Assembly (NCBI RefSeq): GCF_000190315.1
Contig: NC_015151.1
Span: 806,001-870,000, forward strand
DNA length: 64,000 bases
DNA from: Vulcanisaeta moutnovskia 768-28
GTDB lineage: Archaea; Thermoproteota; Thermoprotei; Thermoproteales; Thermocladiaceae
Direction of reading: 5' to 3'
In this document: positions 7,774 to 16,107 of the stretch, in pieces
Layout of the letters: every line of letters begins with the position of its first letter
Position numbering within the stretch: the stretch's first letter is position 1
Made by a program: the position numbers and the translations under genes
Notes under the pieces: generated by a model
Database searches by the model: none
The model's input: the letters and a program-made list of their open reading frames with translations, nothing else
What the model was told of the DNA's origin: nothing

Positions 7774-8223
7774 TTACCTTGAGTGGTCCTTAAGGTATTC
7801 CTTAGATCTTGCGCCTATAGCCTTTATCAATGTGAGTAGTATATACGCGCCCCGCAGTACGTCGGGGTCCCTGAGCATGCCTATGACCTTCGCTAGGCCT
7901 ACGTCATTATCTTCCAATTCCATTAATGCCCTGTCAATCTTTGGATCATTGATTGAATCCGCAATTACCTTAATAACTGGGTTACCCACAATATTATTCA
8001 TTATTTCGAGTAGGTCGCGTATCATTACTACCATGTTATCGAACATGTCATCAGTAATCACACTACTCACATCCTTCAGGGTGAGGGCTAGATCCACGAG
8101 TGTATCCAAAGCACCTGACTCATGTAGTATGATTAATTGGTCCATTAGGTCCATTATCGCCTTATCCTTATCAGCATCCTTTATTCTCTCCTCAAGGACT
8201 CTACTTGGTATCTTTATGCTCAT
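7774..8223 (-). CDS. DUF1641 family protein
   Basis: About 149 residues from ATG 8223, which overlaps the stop of the upstream flavoprotein gene in an ATGA junction; longer readings into that gene are not needed. The product is mostly helical and acidic, with the DUF1641 pattern of short repeated helices (LHESGALDTLVDLALTLKD, then a Gly-containing turn, then DPDVLRGAYILLTLIKAIG near the C-terminus). DUF1641 genes are habitually placed beside sulfide:quinone-reductase-like flavoproteins and formate-dehydrogenase-like genes, suggesting an accessory or anchoring role, but no function is proven. The tight overlap argues for translational coupling with the partner. Confidence 0.8.
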   Translation of the reverse strand: MSIKIPSRVLEERIKDADKDKAIMDLMDQLIILHESGALDTLVDLALTLKDVSSVITDDMFDNMVVMIRDLLEIMNNIVGNPVIKVIADSINDPKIDRALMELEDNDVGLAKVIGMLRDPDVLRGAYILLTLIKAIGARSKEYLKDHSR

Positions 8224-9401
8224 AGTCCTCCCCTCACCACCGCAGGTAGTGTCATGTAAAAAGCCCTCAAGAACCACCACCCAAACCTTGTTGTGATGAA
8301 CGGCATTTCATTAACAGTGTAGTTCCACCAGGGCAGCCACGCCCTGCCCCTGCCCTCATGTGTATACAGGTCTGTGAGCATTGGGCATATATCCTCACCC
8401 CTATAGATCTTCCTTGGCCCAGTCCCAAGTATGTCGGAGACCAGGTTTTCGGCAATAACATCCGCCTGGTAATGAGCTACCGACGCTGCCTTGGTCACGG
8501 GTAATGCAGTTGCATCACCAATTATGTAAACCTCCTCATACAATTCCTTGCCCTTTCGGTACCTTAATGTGCTTTTATCACCTGGTAGAAAACCGAGTGG
8601 ATCACCAAGCCCTGAATCCCTGAATACCTTGGCACCCCTGTGGGGTGGTATTGTTATTAGTAAGTCATATTTTATCTTCTCACCACTATCGCTAATGACA
8701 ACCTTCTCCTCAGCATTTACCTCAGAAACCATGAACCTAAATATATACTCAATATTTCTTTGTTCGCACATTATCTTACCAAGCCTATTAACCTCGGGTT
8801 GAGCATGCAGGTAATCTATTGGATAAAGGAGCTTTATATTGACATTACCCCTAACATTCCTATCCTTAAGGTATGAATCAAGCAATAACCCGAACTTTAG
8901 GGGGACTATTGGGCATTTTATGGGTAAATCCACGAATAACTCCACAATAGTACCCCTACTAAACCTTGAAAGTATTTCCCTTAATTCCAGGGCGCCATCC
9001 AACGTGAAGAACGTGTGATAATCCTTCATTAATCCAGGTACCTCCTGCGGCGCAAACTCAGCCCCCGTGGCAATAACGAGGTAATCATAGTTATACTTAC
9101 TCCCGTCAGCAAATCCCAATTCCCTATTCCTAAGGTCAATACTTACTAACTCACCCTTAGGACCGTGGTAAAACTTAATACGGGGATCAAGCAACTCGCT
9201 CTTCCTCCATCTAGCATGCTCCTCACTTAATGAGTTAAATACTATGAGTGGGTACATTGCCTGGACAAGGAAATCATTATCCTTATCAAAGACCCTAATC
9301 TCCGCATCACCCCTAGCTAACTCCCACCTCAGTCTCCTTGCAAGTTTATTGGCAACCTCAGCGCCAGCGAAGCTCGCACCAACAATGGCAATCCTCTTCA
9401 T
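8220..9401 (-). CDS. FAD-dependent oxidoreductase, sulfide:quinone reductase-like
   Basis: 393 residues. The N-terminal FAD-binding motif is IVGASFAGAEVANKL (about 5-19), the second dinucleotide region includes YDYLVIATGAE, and a third FAD contact is VYIIGDATALP (about 294-304). A single cysteine in DLPIKCPIVP (about 159-168) occupies the region of a redox Cys of SQR-type enzymes; a clear second active-site Cys is not evident, so it may be a divergent SQR or a related NADH/quinone oxidoreductase. Aromatic residues near the C-terminus (FGWWFLRAFYMT) could be the membrane-touching amphipathic end typical of SQR. It is followed by DUF1641 with a 4-base overlap. Likely role: delivering electrons from reduced sulfur to the quinone pool. 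Confidence 0.75.
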   Translation of the reverse strand: MKRIAIVGASFAGAEVANKLARRLRWELARGDAEIRVFDKDNDFLVQAMYPLIVFNSLSEEHARWRKSELLDPRIKFYHGPKGELVSIDLRNRELGFADGSKYNYDYLVIATGAEFAPQEVPGLMKDYHTFFTLDGALELREILSRFSRGTIVELFVDLPIKCPIVPLKFGLLLDSYLKDRNVRGNVNIKLLYPIDYLHAQPEVNRLGKIMCEQRNIEYIFRFMVSEVNAEEKVVISDSGEKIKYDLLITIPPHRGAKVFRDSGLGDPLGFLPGDKSTLRYRKGKELYEEVYIIGDATALPVTKAASVAHYQADVIAENLVSDILGTGPRKIYRGEDICPMLTDLYTHEGRGRAWLPWWNYTVNEMPFITTRFGWWFLRAFYMTLPAVVRGGL

Positions 9402-9624
9402 TAATCAATGGCTCAAGAACCCTTAATTAATACATTATTTTACATACCACGTGTAACCGACACCACAGAAATTAATACGCTCCCAAACCACGTGTTAAGG
9501 GATGAAAATAAGAACATACATGCAACCCCCATCCCCAAAACAAAATACCACCCCTGCATTTTTGAACCAGGGGATTAAGAAGAAGAGCTTAAAAACCCAG
9601 GAGATAACCATCATATTGGCCAAA

Positions 9625-9754
9625 CCGAGGTCACCCGGCCATAGGCAGGGTGGCACCACCCGGACTCATCAGAACCCGGAAGTGAAACGCCCTGCCGCGC
9701 ACGGGAGTACTGCGGTCCGTAAGGCCGCGGGAAACCGGCGTGCTGGGACCTCGG
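9625..9754 (+). rRNA. 5S ribosomal RNA
   Basis: The terminal helix pairs CCGAGGTC (9625-9632) with GACCTCGG (9747-9754). In between, CACCCGGACTCATCAGAACCC and GAAGTGAAACGCC are the conserved loop A to loop C region of archaeal 5S rRNA, and GGAGTACTGCGGTC with GGGAAACC follow as helix IV/V. A TATA-like CTTAAAAACC lies near 9590. The gene stands alone, with no 16S or 23S in the window, as is usual in Crenarchaeota. Ends may be off by one or two bases. Confidence 0.93.
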
Positions 9755-9867
9755 GGCTAATGATAATTTTCCTAATTAATCATGAGTTTTAAGGAATGCG
9801 CCAAAATTTCACTGTGGTAATAGAAATAATACTTAATAACAAGACATGGGTCTTTATCTGTGTGAGT

Positions 9868-10443
9868 ATGGAGTATTGTAGGGCTCTTTATGAGGCTTCT
9901 GAGGCGGCAATATGCTTGATGGAGTACTCCTACGGTACGGTACTCTATAGGGAGTATTTATTGAATTGTCCAGAGATTCCCGGTGCATGGCATGGCTTAG
10001 CCATATGCCTTGAGGCTATAGGGAATAAGGAGGGTTCCTTAAATGCATACGAAAGAGCACTACAACTTTACCTTGAGCATGATGATCCACAGAACTTACT
10101 TTGGGGTGGTTGGTGCGCATTTAAGTTAGGTAAGTATGAGTTGGCTTATGAATTATTCATGAAATCCCTGGATAAGGATCCTAACTATGCATACACGTGG
10201 CTTAGTCTTGGCATTGCTGCATTTAAGATCGGTAAGCGTTCTGAGGGTGAGAGGGCAATAGGCAGATATAGGGTATTGATTAGGGAGAGACCTTATGAGA
10301 AAAGGGAATGCGAGGGAATTAGGATGCTGATAAATGCCCACAACTCATTAAGGAGATTAATTAGTGAGGATAGTAGCATTATTAAGTTAATTAATGAGTT
10401 AATGACAAAGTCTATAATGAAATATGGAGAATTATGTAAATAA
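9868..10443 (+). CDS. TPR-repeat protein
   Basis: 191 residues from ATG 9868; an upstream in-frame ATG at 9796 would add a stretch reaching back to the 5S gene and is less likely. Three to four tetratricopeptide repeats can be read: around residues 30-65 (PGAWHGLAICLEAIGNKEGS), 68-100 and 105-140 (YAYTWLSLGIAAFKIGKRSE), each with the W-L-G-A-Y spacing of TPRs. No catalytic domain or signal peptide is present, so it is presumably a cytosolic protein-protein adaptor. It follows the 5S gene closely but no link is implied. Confidence 0.75.
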   Translation: MEYCRALYEASEAAICLMEYSYGTVLYREYLLNCPEIPGAWHGLAICLEAIGNKEGSLNAYERALQLYLEHDDPQNLLWGGWCAFKLGKYELAYELFMKSLDKDPNYAYTWLSLGIAAFKIGKRSEGERAIGRYRVLIRERPYEKRECEGIRMLINAHNSLRRLISEDSSIIKLINELMTKSIMKYGELCK

Positions 10444-10484
10444 TTAATGCCTTAATTTTTAAATAATTCCTTGAATTAATTCCA

Positions 10485-11021
10485 TTAATCAGGAGTCTTT
10501 ACGTTGTTATTTATCACTAATCGAGGTAACACTGCGAATTCAATAATCATTATAGGCAATGGCATTATGGATATTAATCTCAGAACCAAATTGAATAACG
10601 GGTACTCAGCAGGTATTGAGAGAATCAGGTAAACCGCGTAATTAATTACATAGGGCATAAGCAATGATCTCTCGATATTAGTAATACCGAGTACATGAAC
10701 TCCCGTCAATGCCCTATGCACTTTAGCATAAATTAATGCCCAAGGACCACGTCTAGTAATTAAGGTATAAGTAAGCACAAGCCATGCAGTGGTACTCATA
10801 CCAATAGCAATTAGGGAGTTGCTAAATAGTAATATTAATTGAAAGACCAATGAGTAGATCGCCGTCATTACTATAAATACTAGGTTCGCAAATGCCACAT
10901 ATTCCTGAATACCCTCATTCATACCGCAAACGATGATCAAGGCTAGGTATTTAAACCATTCTACAAAAGCAAAACGAGAAAACAGCATCAGAATAGTCAT
11001 AAAATTGACGAGATGCATCAT
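10485..11021 (-). CDS. Integral membrane protein, unknown family
   Basis: 178 residues with about five hydrophobic segments (roughly 4-35, 42-72, 74-92, 125-145 and 148-168) and few charged residues between them. I recognise no family motif. It may start at one of several nearby Met codons (residues 1, 2 or 8). It lies convergently to the TPR gene and divergently to tRNA-His. The codon pattern and unbroken hydrophobic helices support it being real; function unknown. Confidence 0.5.
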   Translation of the reverse strand: MMHLVNFMTILMLFSRFAFVEWFKYLALIIVCGMNEGIQEYVAFANLVFIVMTAIYSLVFQLILLFSNSLIAIGMSTTAWLVLTYTLITRRGPWALIYAKVHRALTGVHVLGITNIERSLLMPYVINYAVYLILSIPAEYPLFNLVLRLISIMPLPIMIIEFAVLPRLVINNNVKTPD

Positions 11022-11143
11022 TAAGTGGTTGATCGGTATAAAGGAAAATAGAACAAGAATAACAAAGGCAATAATGAAATTAAATGCCCAAACGAGGACA
11101 TTAAGAACAAAAACTTAAAAGCATGAGCAGCAGGAACATAAGT

Positions 11144-11221
11144 GCCGGGGTGGTGCAGTCTGGAAAGCATGCGGGCCTGTGGAGCCCGTGAACCCGGGTT
11201 CAAATCCCGGCCCCGGCCCCA
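11144..11221 (+). tRNA. tRNA-His (anticodon GTG)
   Basis: Acceptor GCCGGGG/CCCCGGC, D stem GTGC/GCAT, anticodon stem CGGGC/GCCCG with loop CTGTGGA (GTG), T stem CCCGG/CCCGG with TTCAAAT loop, and encoded CCA at 11219-11221. The discriminator is C (11218), as expected for histidine tRNA. The base before position 1 is T, so the essential G-1 is not encoded and must be added after transcription. TATA-like AACTTAAAAGC at about 11112-11122. Confidence 0.95.
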
Positions 11222-11340
11222 GTTTGCAATCAATTGTTCCTAGTTTATAACCGATACTGATTACGATCACTACGGTGGTCAATTACATAAGCCTTATATG
11301 CATGGTTGGGTTAGTTTCTTTGTGGCTTCTTTTCTTTTCT

Positions 11341-11916
11341 TCATCTTTTTCGTTTATTGAGCAGTTTCCTTATGAGTCTTGATGCTTCCATTTTGCTCAT
11401 GTATTTGTAGGGTTCAATGCCGAGTTCCTTAAGGAGCTTTAGTTGTTTCTCGGTGGCGAGGTATGGCTTGAATTTATTAATTAATTCTGGATGTTCATCA
11501 AGGTATTCAATATAGGCTCTCTTACTTAGTTCATCAGCCTTGGAGTTAAGTTCCCTGGGAATCCACTCGAGTCTTACTCTAAAGTGACTAAGTAGCTCAT
11601 GAGCTTTCTCAAACAGGGGTTTTAGGTGTTCGGTACGCACATTGTATATTCCAGTCAATTGCTTAATTACGAGTTGTGAGTCACCATGCACAACAATGCT
11701 TGATTCACCATAATCATGCAACAACAAACACTCAAGGGCCTTTATGAGTCCCGTATACTCAGCAACGTTATTGGTACAATTGAGTGCTGGTTCACAAGCA
11801 ATACCGTATCCCTCACTAATCGTATCATTATCATTATACACCGCAAAGCCGTAGGTTCCAACACCGCCTGGGTTCTTGGGTTCACAAGCACCATCGAAGT
11901 AGACTAATAAGTGCAC
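11341..11916 (-). CDS. rnhA: Ribonuclease HI
   Basis: 191 residues. The RNase H fold is clear, with its acidic active site: YFDGACEPKNPG (Asp at about 8), NNVAEYTGLIKAL (Glu at about 53), VVHGDSQLVI (Asp at about 78) and NSKADELS (Asp at about 128). The enzyme cuts the RNA strand of RNA-DNA hybrids. After the catalytic domain comes a 50-residue tail (ATEKQLKLLKELG and MSKMEASRLIRKLL) resembling the small helical module often attached to archaeal nucleic-acid enzymes. Archaeal RNase HI of this short type lacks an N-terminal hybrid-binding domain, as here. Confidence 0.92.
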   Translation of the reverse strand: MHLLVYFDGACEPKNPGGVGTYGFAVYNDNDTISEGYGIACEPALNCTNNVAEYTGLIKALECLLLHDYGESSIVVHGDSQLVIKQLTGIYNVRTEHLKPLFEKAHELLSHFRVRLEWIPRELNSKADELSKRAYIEYLDEHPELINKFKPYLATEKQLKLLKELGIEPYKYMSKMEASRLIRKLLNKRKR

Positions 11917-12027
11917 CTCATTAACTCAAGTCATCCCTAATAAACCTATGCTGTCATACCTTTATTGCTTGCTAGGAATCCTTTACGTTCTTAATCATTG
12001 GTTTCTCTTCATCAGTCTTTGTATCAT

Positions 12028-12897
12028 TTAGGTGCTCGTAGTGTATGGTATGTATAGATTCATCACCTTGCTCATCAATGCGTATTTATCAGAACCTGAT
12101 TCATATACGTAATAGATATTCCTACTGTCTATGCCGACGTGGATCAGTAACCCATAACCACCAAGTAGTATTGATATTACTCCACCATCACTACCGCTCA
12201 TAATTACCAGAGAGAAACTTGGTAATGCTTCTCCGCTCTTCATCACTGCATTTAATGTTGTGAGTGTTGCTAATTCATGCGTCATTTCCTCGGGCATCAC
12301 CATCATTAATTCTCCATTCATTGTCTTAGTTATATCATTGATGATATCTCTTACAGGGTCATCAAACGGCACTATAGCTATTAATGTCTTGCTTGATTTA
12401 GTCACGTAATTGAGAAGTTCCATAATATTATCCTCATTCATGGAATTCACTGGGTATTCATGGTCTTCGGGCATTGTGGTTATGAATGCGCCAAAGGATC
12501 TACTAATCAATGCTCTTCTTATTCCTGGAACCTTCACGTAATGATACATGTTTTCACCATCGAGTGCTATGGTTATTTCAGAATCCTTCTCAAGTCTAAA
12601 GCTTATTATTGAGCCATCATTAGCCGCCGCCATGAAGTAGGTCAGGTTAGTACTCTTATGCTTGCTTGTTAGTATATCATGTAGTGCACCAAGCGTGTTT
12701 AGGTATTCTGCCATGGTTGCTTCATTAACCCTCTTAAGCCTAGTACCTTCATGCCTAGCGTGGCTTGTGATGAATGAACAAACCTTTCCACGAATTTTAA
12801 AAATCGCGAATGCACCATCATAATTAGAGGTATTGTTAACCAGTTTAATTATTTCATTGGGGTTATCACTGATTATGTAGGGAGCTGTAGCCAACAC
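12028..12897 (-). CDS. Uncharacterized protein (289 aa)
   Basis: From GTG 12897 the product is a soluble mixed alpha/beta protein with no signal peptide or membrane segment. It contains several short hydrophobic strands (FSLVIMSG, ISILLGGYGLLIHVG, TLIAIVPFDD) that could form one or two small beta-sheet domains, and a Met-rich stretch (ELMMVMPEEMTHEL). I recognise no catalytic motif or family. It is transcribed alone; the TATA-like element CCTTAAATAATCC (minus strand, near 12930) supports expression. Function unknown. Confidence 0.5.
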   Translation of the reverse strand: MLATAPYIISDNPNEIIKLVNNTSNYDGAFAIFKIRGKVCSFITSHARHEGTRLKRVNEATMAEYLNTLGALHDILTSKHKSTNLTYFMAAANDGSIISFRLEKDSEITIALDGENMYHYVKVPGIRRALISRSFGAFITTMPEDHEYPVNSMNEDNIMELLNYVTKSSKTLIAIVPFDDPVRDIINDITKTMNGELMMVMPEEMTHELATLTTLNAVMKSGEALPSFSLVIMSGSDGGVISILLGGYGLLIHVGIDSRNIYYVYESGSDKYALMSKVMNLYIPYTTST

Positions 12898-13295
12898 GCA
12901 TCCCTAATAACTCATTACTCAATGGATTATTTAAGGGGTTTACGTTTGCTCTTCATGGATCAAGTATTACTTAATGAATTATTGATTAATTGCAATATTG
13001 ACCTGGGATCTTTGTAATTGATATTAATCATTCGTTCTTTTAATCAGTTATTTCGCGATTGCGCCTACTTTAGTGCAATTTGCTTCGTAATCGAAAATGT
13101 GTTCTATTTCTAATTTAAGAATACGTTAAGTGAAGATAAGCTAGGTAGAATAATAGCCATCTATGGCGATTTGTGGAATAAGGTGCAATAGCAGTAAGAA
13201 AGTAAGGAATAAAGTAAGGAGTGTACGTATCATTACTGGCAAATAGCCAAAACTACTAAATCCTAAAAAGGAGTGGTGCAGTTTGGTTTCCTTGT
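12898..13295. other. Long A/T-rich intergenic region
   Basis: No reading frame of believable length, tRNA, hairpin array or repeat was seen here. The left end should hold the promoter of the leftward gene and the right end that of the CaiB gene (CTAAATCCTAAAAAGGAG just upstream). The rest is unexplained. Confidence 0.4.
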
Positions 13296-14399
13296 ATGGG
13301 TAGACTTCCACTTGAGGGCGTTAGGGTGATTGATTTAACGCATTCTGCAGCTGGCCCCTTTGCAACATCAATACTTGGTGATTTAGGCGCTGATGTTACT
13401 AAGGTTGAGTCCCCTGAGGGTGATATGACTAGGACATGGGGTCATGTAATCAGGGAGGGAGTCAGTACGTATTACCTGGCTATGAATAGGAATAAGCATG
13501 TGATTAGGCTTGACTTAAAGAATGAGAGTGATAGAAACAAACTTTATGAAATGATTAAAGGCGCTGATGTACTTATTGAGAATTATAGACCTGGTGTTGC
13601 TGAGAGACTTGGTGTTGATTATGACACTGTGAGCATACTTAATCCTAGAATTATTTACGTATCCATTAAGGGTTTCATGCCGGGTAGTGAGTATGAGGAT
13701 TACCCGGCCTTCGACATTGTTATTCAGGGCATGAGTGGTTTAATGAGTGTTACTGGTTGTGAGGACGGGACCTTTGTTAAGGTTGGTGTTCCAATAACCG
13801 ACATGGTGACGGGCTTCTTCTCGGTAATAGCAATACTATCGGCACTTAGGGTTAGGGATAGGGATGGTAAGGGTGTTAGGATTACCGTACCAATGCTAGA
13901 CTCAGCCCTATACATAATGGGCATACACCTGCTTTACTATTTCCTTGTGGGTGATGTTCCAAGGCCATTGGGTACGAAGTACATGAGTGTTGTGGCTCCG
14001 TACCAAGGATTTAAGGCCAGGGATGGTAAGATGTTCATACTTGCGGTTGGTAATGATAGGATTTGGAGGAGGTTCTGTGAGGTTATTGGTAGGCCTGAGC
14101 TGGCTGATGACCCCAGATTTAGGACAAATCCCGACAGGGTTAAGAACCAGGACGAGCTCGAGAAAGTACTACAGGAAGTGTTCCTAACGAGGGATAGGGA
14201 TGACTGGGTAAGCCTATTCCTAAGTAATGGAATACCTGCTGGTCCTGTGTATGATATGGCTGATCTGGCTAGGGATAATTACGTGAATAAGTACGTACTG
14301 ACTGAGGTAAATCATCCTGAGCTGGGCACACTAAGGCTTGTTAGGGGTCCCATTAGGTTCAATGGTGAATCCACTGATGTTAGGTTTATTGAGTACTAA
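13296..14399 (+). CDS. CoA-transferase, CaiB/BaiF family (type III)
   Basis: 367 residues, the normal length for family III CoA-transferases. Opening LEGVRVIDLTHSAAGPFAT and GDLGADVTKVESPEGD are hallmark sequences, and the catalytic aspartate that forms the acyl anhydride is D140 in PAFDIVIQG. The C-terminal half contains TRDRDDWVSLF and GIPAGPVYDM, also typical. The enzyme moves CoA between organic acids; the acid cannot be told from sequence. Its last four bases overlap the end of the convergent thioesterase gene, so the two may serve related acyl-CoA chemistry without being one operon. ATG 13332 or earlier starts are unnecessary since the conserved N-terminus begins immediately. Confidence 0.92.
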   Translation: MGRLPLEGVRVIDLTHSAAGPFATSILGDLGADVTKVESPEGDMTRTWGHVIREGVSTYYLAMNRNKHVIRLDLKNESDRNKLYEMIKGADVLIENYRPGVAERLGVDYDTVSILNPRIIYVSIKGFMPGSEYEDYPAFDIVIQGMSGLMSVTGCEDGTFVKVGVPITDMVTGFFSVIAILSALRVRDRDGKGVRITVPMLDSALYIMGIHLLYYFLVGDVPRPLGTKYMSVVAPYQGFKARDGKMFILAVGNDRIWRRFCEVIGRPELADDPRFRTNPDRVKNQDELEKVLQEVFLTRDRDDWVSLFLSNGIPAGPVYDMADLARDNYVNKYVLTEVNHPELGTLRLVRGPIRFNGESTDVRFIEY

Positions 14400-14800
14400 G
14401 ACACGCTAAGGGTTCTTTTCCAAGCATTAACGAGTTCCTCAGGGCATGAAACAGCCCTCAACTCACCACCTTCGTTACTAATGCAGGTAAATACTAGGTA
14501 GCCTTCAGCAGCGTTTTTACCCGTCGTCTCATTAATTATCCTAAACCTATACCTAATTGCCCTGGTTCTTGCTTCATCAAGCCATAACTCAACAATGGCA
14601 ACATCACCTCTTTTTAATGGTGACGTATATGTTATGAAGAGTTCTCTACGTGGGGCAATTGCATGATAATGAAGGATACCATTCTCCCTATAGAAGTCCT
14701 CCTCTGCACGTTCAATGAGCCTTAGAAATGATGTGAAGTGAGCAATGCCAGCTGCGTCTGTGTCAGCCCAATAAACATAGTACTTAGCCCTAAATGGCAT
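14396..14800 (-). CDS. Acyl-CoA thioesterase, 4HBT (hotdog) family
   Basis: 134 residues, the usual size of a single hotdog domain. The N-terminal signature YWADTDAAGIAHFTSF holds the catalytic aspartate (second Asp) of 4-hydroxybenzoyl-CoA thioesterase and YbgC-like enzymes, followed by the long central helix LRLIERAEEDFYRENG and three to four beta strands. It would hydrolyse a short or aromatic acyl-CoA. The neighbour is a convergent CoA-transferase gene, and a DUF169/acyl-CoA-synthetase chimera lies 1.5 kb away. Start ATG 14800 immediately precedes the first strand. Confidence 0.85.
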   Translation of the reverse strand: MPFRAKYYVYWADTDAAGIAHFTSFLRLIERAEEDFYRENGILHYHAIAPRRELFITYTSPLKRGDVAIVELWLDEARTRAIRYRFRIINETTGKNAAEGYLVFTCISNEGGELRAVSCPEELVNAWKRTLSVS

Positions 14801-14842
14801 TTCTGTAATTAATTAAGTACCATATTTATTAAGTATTAACCC

Positions 14843-15436
14843 ATGCATGCTAATGTGGATTGCATACCTGAGGACATAATTAACGAGGTAATTAATAGGT
14901 TTAGAAATGCCTACGCAATATATGTGTATGGTGGATCGCTTGACTGTAGTGGTGGTGACGTTGACATCGCAGTATTCATGGAAGAAATACCTAGGGAAGT
15001 TCCTAGGATTGGGGATAACGTGGATTTACAGGTCTTTAGAAAACCTCGTAATTCATTATTCTTCGTTTACATAATAAAGACGGGTCGATTAGTTTATGGT
15101 AATTCCCTGGATATTGATGTGGACTCCGCTATCAAGAATGAGCTGGAGATGATTGATGAGAGGGAGTTCCTATTTCTTAATAGTGATGATGAGGCCACGG
15201 TGTGTAAGTCCCTTAAGGAATTATTGTTTCTCCTCGCTGCACTTAAGTGTGGTATTTACGGATCAAGTAATTGGTATAGAATGGTTAAGTGCCTAGGTGA
15301 TTTAGGGATTAATGCACCCAGTGAATTCAAGCACTGCCTTAATCCACCGAGTATTGACGTGCTTAGGCAGGTTGGTGAACCCATATTGAGAAGGGTTATT
15401 TGGGAGCTTAGGAGTATTAAACAAAGGTCATTATAA
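14843..15436 (+). CDS. Nucleotidyltransferase-domain protein (MNT type) with helical C-terminal domain
   Basis: 197 residues. The first 70 residues are a minimal nucleotidyltransferase: IYVYGGSLDCSGGDVDIAVFM contains the G-S loop (altered to GGS) and the Asp-x-Asp pair, and a third acidic position is in NVDLQVFRK. The rest is alpha-helical (SLKELLFLLAALKCGIYG onward), the size and position of a HEPN-like domain fused to MNT. MNT-HEPN pairs act as toxin-antitoxin modules in which the MNT part adds AMP to the HEPN toxin; here both seem to be in one chain, but no clear HEPN RxxxxxH motif is seen. Role uncertain. Confidence 0.6.
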   Translation: MHANVDCIPEDIINEVINRFRNAYAIYVYGGSLDCSGGDVDIAVFMEEIPREVPRIGDNVDLQVFRKPRNSLFFVYIIKTGRLVYGNSLDIDVDSAIKNELEMIDEREFLFLNSDDEATVCKSLKELLFLLAALKCGIYGSSNWYRMVKCLGDLGINAPSEFKHCLNPPSIDVLRQVGEPILRRVIWELRSIKQRSL

Positions 15437-15504
15437 TTCTCTAATTGCTTTATTCTGCGATTATGAATTAGTAATCTTTAAGTCCTCTAATTAATTTTAT
15501 TACT

Positions 15505-16101
15505 ATGGTTTGGTTATTACTGAGTATTTCAAGAGATAGACCTGGATTACTTAATGATGTTACGGGCTTAATTAAGGCCCGTAATCTAAACATTAAGAAT
15601 ATCGTGGGAAATAACTATGCAGTTCTTATTGAGATTGATGGAGAGGTTAGTGATGAGTTAATAAATGCCGTTAGTAATGTTAATGGGATTAATACGGTGA
15701 ATGTAATAGGCTTATCATTCACAATACTTGGCTTTGTTCAGGAGAATTTCATGAAGGCATTATTATTTTATGTCATGGAAAGGGAACCAGAATTACTTGA
15801 GCGCCTTGGTTATGAGTATGGCAAGGAACTAATTAGGTATGTACTTAACTCAATAAGGGATTTTCGGGATGCCCTCTACTTCTCCCTAAGGATCCTCACG
15901 GCGCTTGGTATCATTGTTTTAATAAATGTACGGTTTATGATGGGTACAACCACGATTTCAATAGCCAGAGCCTTTGATGAGGATGTTGGTATGCCAATGA
16001 CCAAGGGAATAATTAGGGGATTATTTGAAGCGATTAGTAATATTAAGCATAATGTAAGAATAAAGAGAGGAGATTCTCATTATGATATAATAATTACATG
16101 A
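15505..16101 (+). CDS. ACT domain fused to V4R-like domain
   Basis: 198 residues. Residues 1-75 are a typical ACT domain (LLLSISRDRPGLLNDVTGL then a beta-alpha-beta with NVNGINTVNVIGLS), a ligand-binding regulatory fold. The remainder has the layout of the V4R (4-vinyl-reductase/hydrocarbon-binding) domain, including YEYGKELIRYVLNSI, a central RFMMGTTTISIARAF and the closing helix KGIIRGLFEAI. V4R domains often bind hydrophobic ligands; the cysteines usual near the last helix are absent here (GMPMTKG). The fusion suggests a small-molecule sensor. No DNA-binding domain is present. Confidence 0.65.
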   Translation: MVWLLLSISRDRPGLLNDVTGLIKARNLNIKNIVGNNYAVLIEIDGEVSDELINAVSNVNGINTVNVIGLSFTILGFVQENFMKALLFYVMEREPELLERLGYEYGKELIRYVLNSIRDFRDALYFSLRILTALGIIVLINVRFMMGTTTISIARAFDEDVGMPMTKGIIRGLFEAISNIKHNVRIKRGDSHYDIIIT

Positions 16102-16107
16102 TTTGAC

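Noticed and set aside
7763-8296. 177-codon plus-strand frame
   Set aside because: Antisense to the DUF1641 gene; Ser/Leu/Ile-rich shadow with no domain, while the minus frame has family motifs and an ATGA junction.
9502-9792. A 96-codon open frame on the plus strand across the 5S region
   Set aside because: It runs straight through the 5S rRNA gene; the base pairing and conserved loops explain the sequence, and the translation is low complexity.
11021-11233. Minus-strand open frame with 'GRGRDLNPGSRAPQARML'
   Set aside because: This is the well-known false translation of the reverse strand of a tRNA gene (tRNA-His).
12000-12045. Possible sRNA at the 3' end of the 12028 gene (CTGATGA-like bases)
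   Set aside because: Box C is imperfect, spacing is wrong and it overlaps the end of a coding region.
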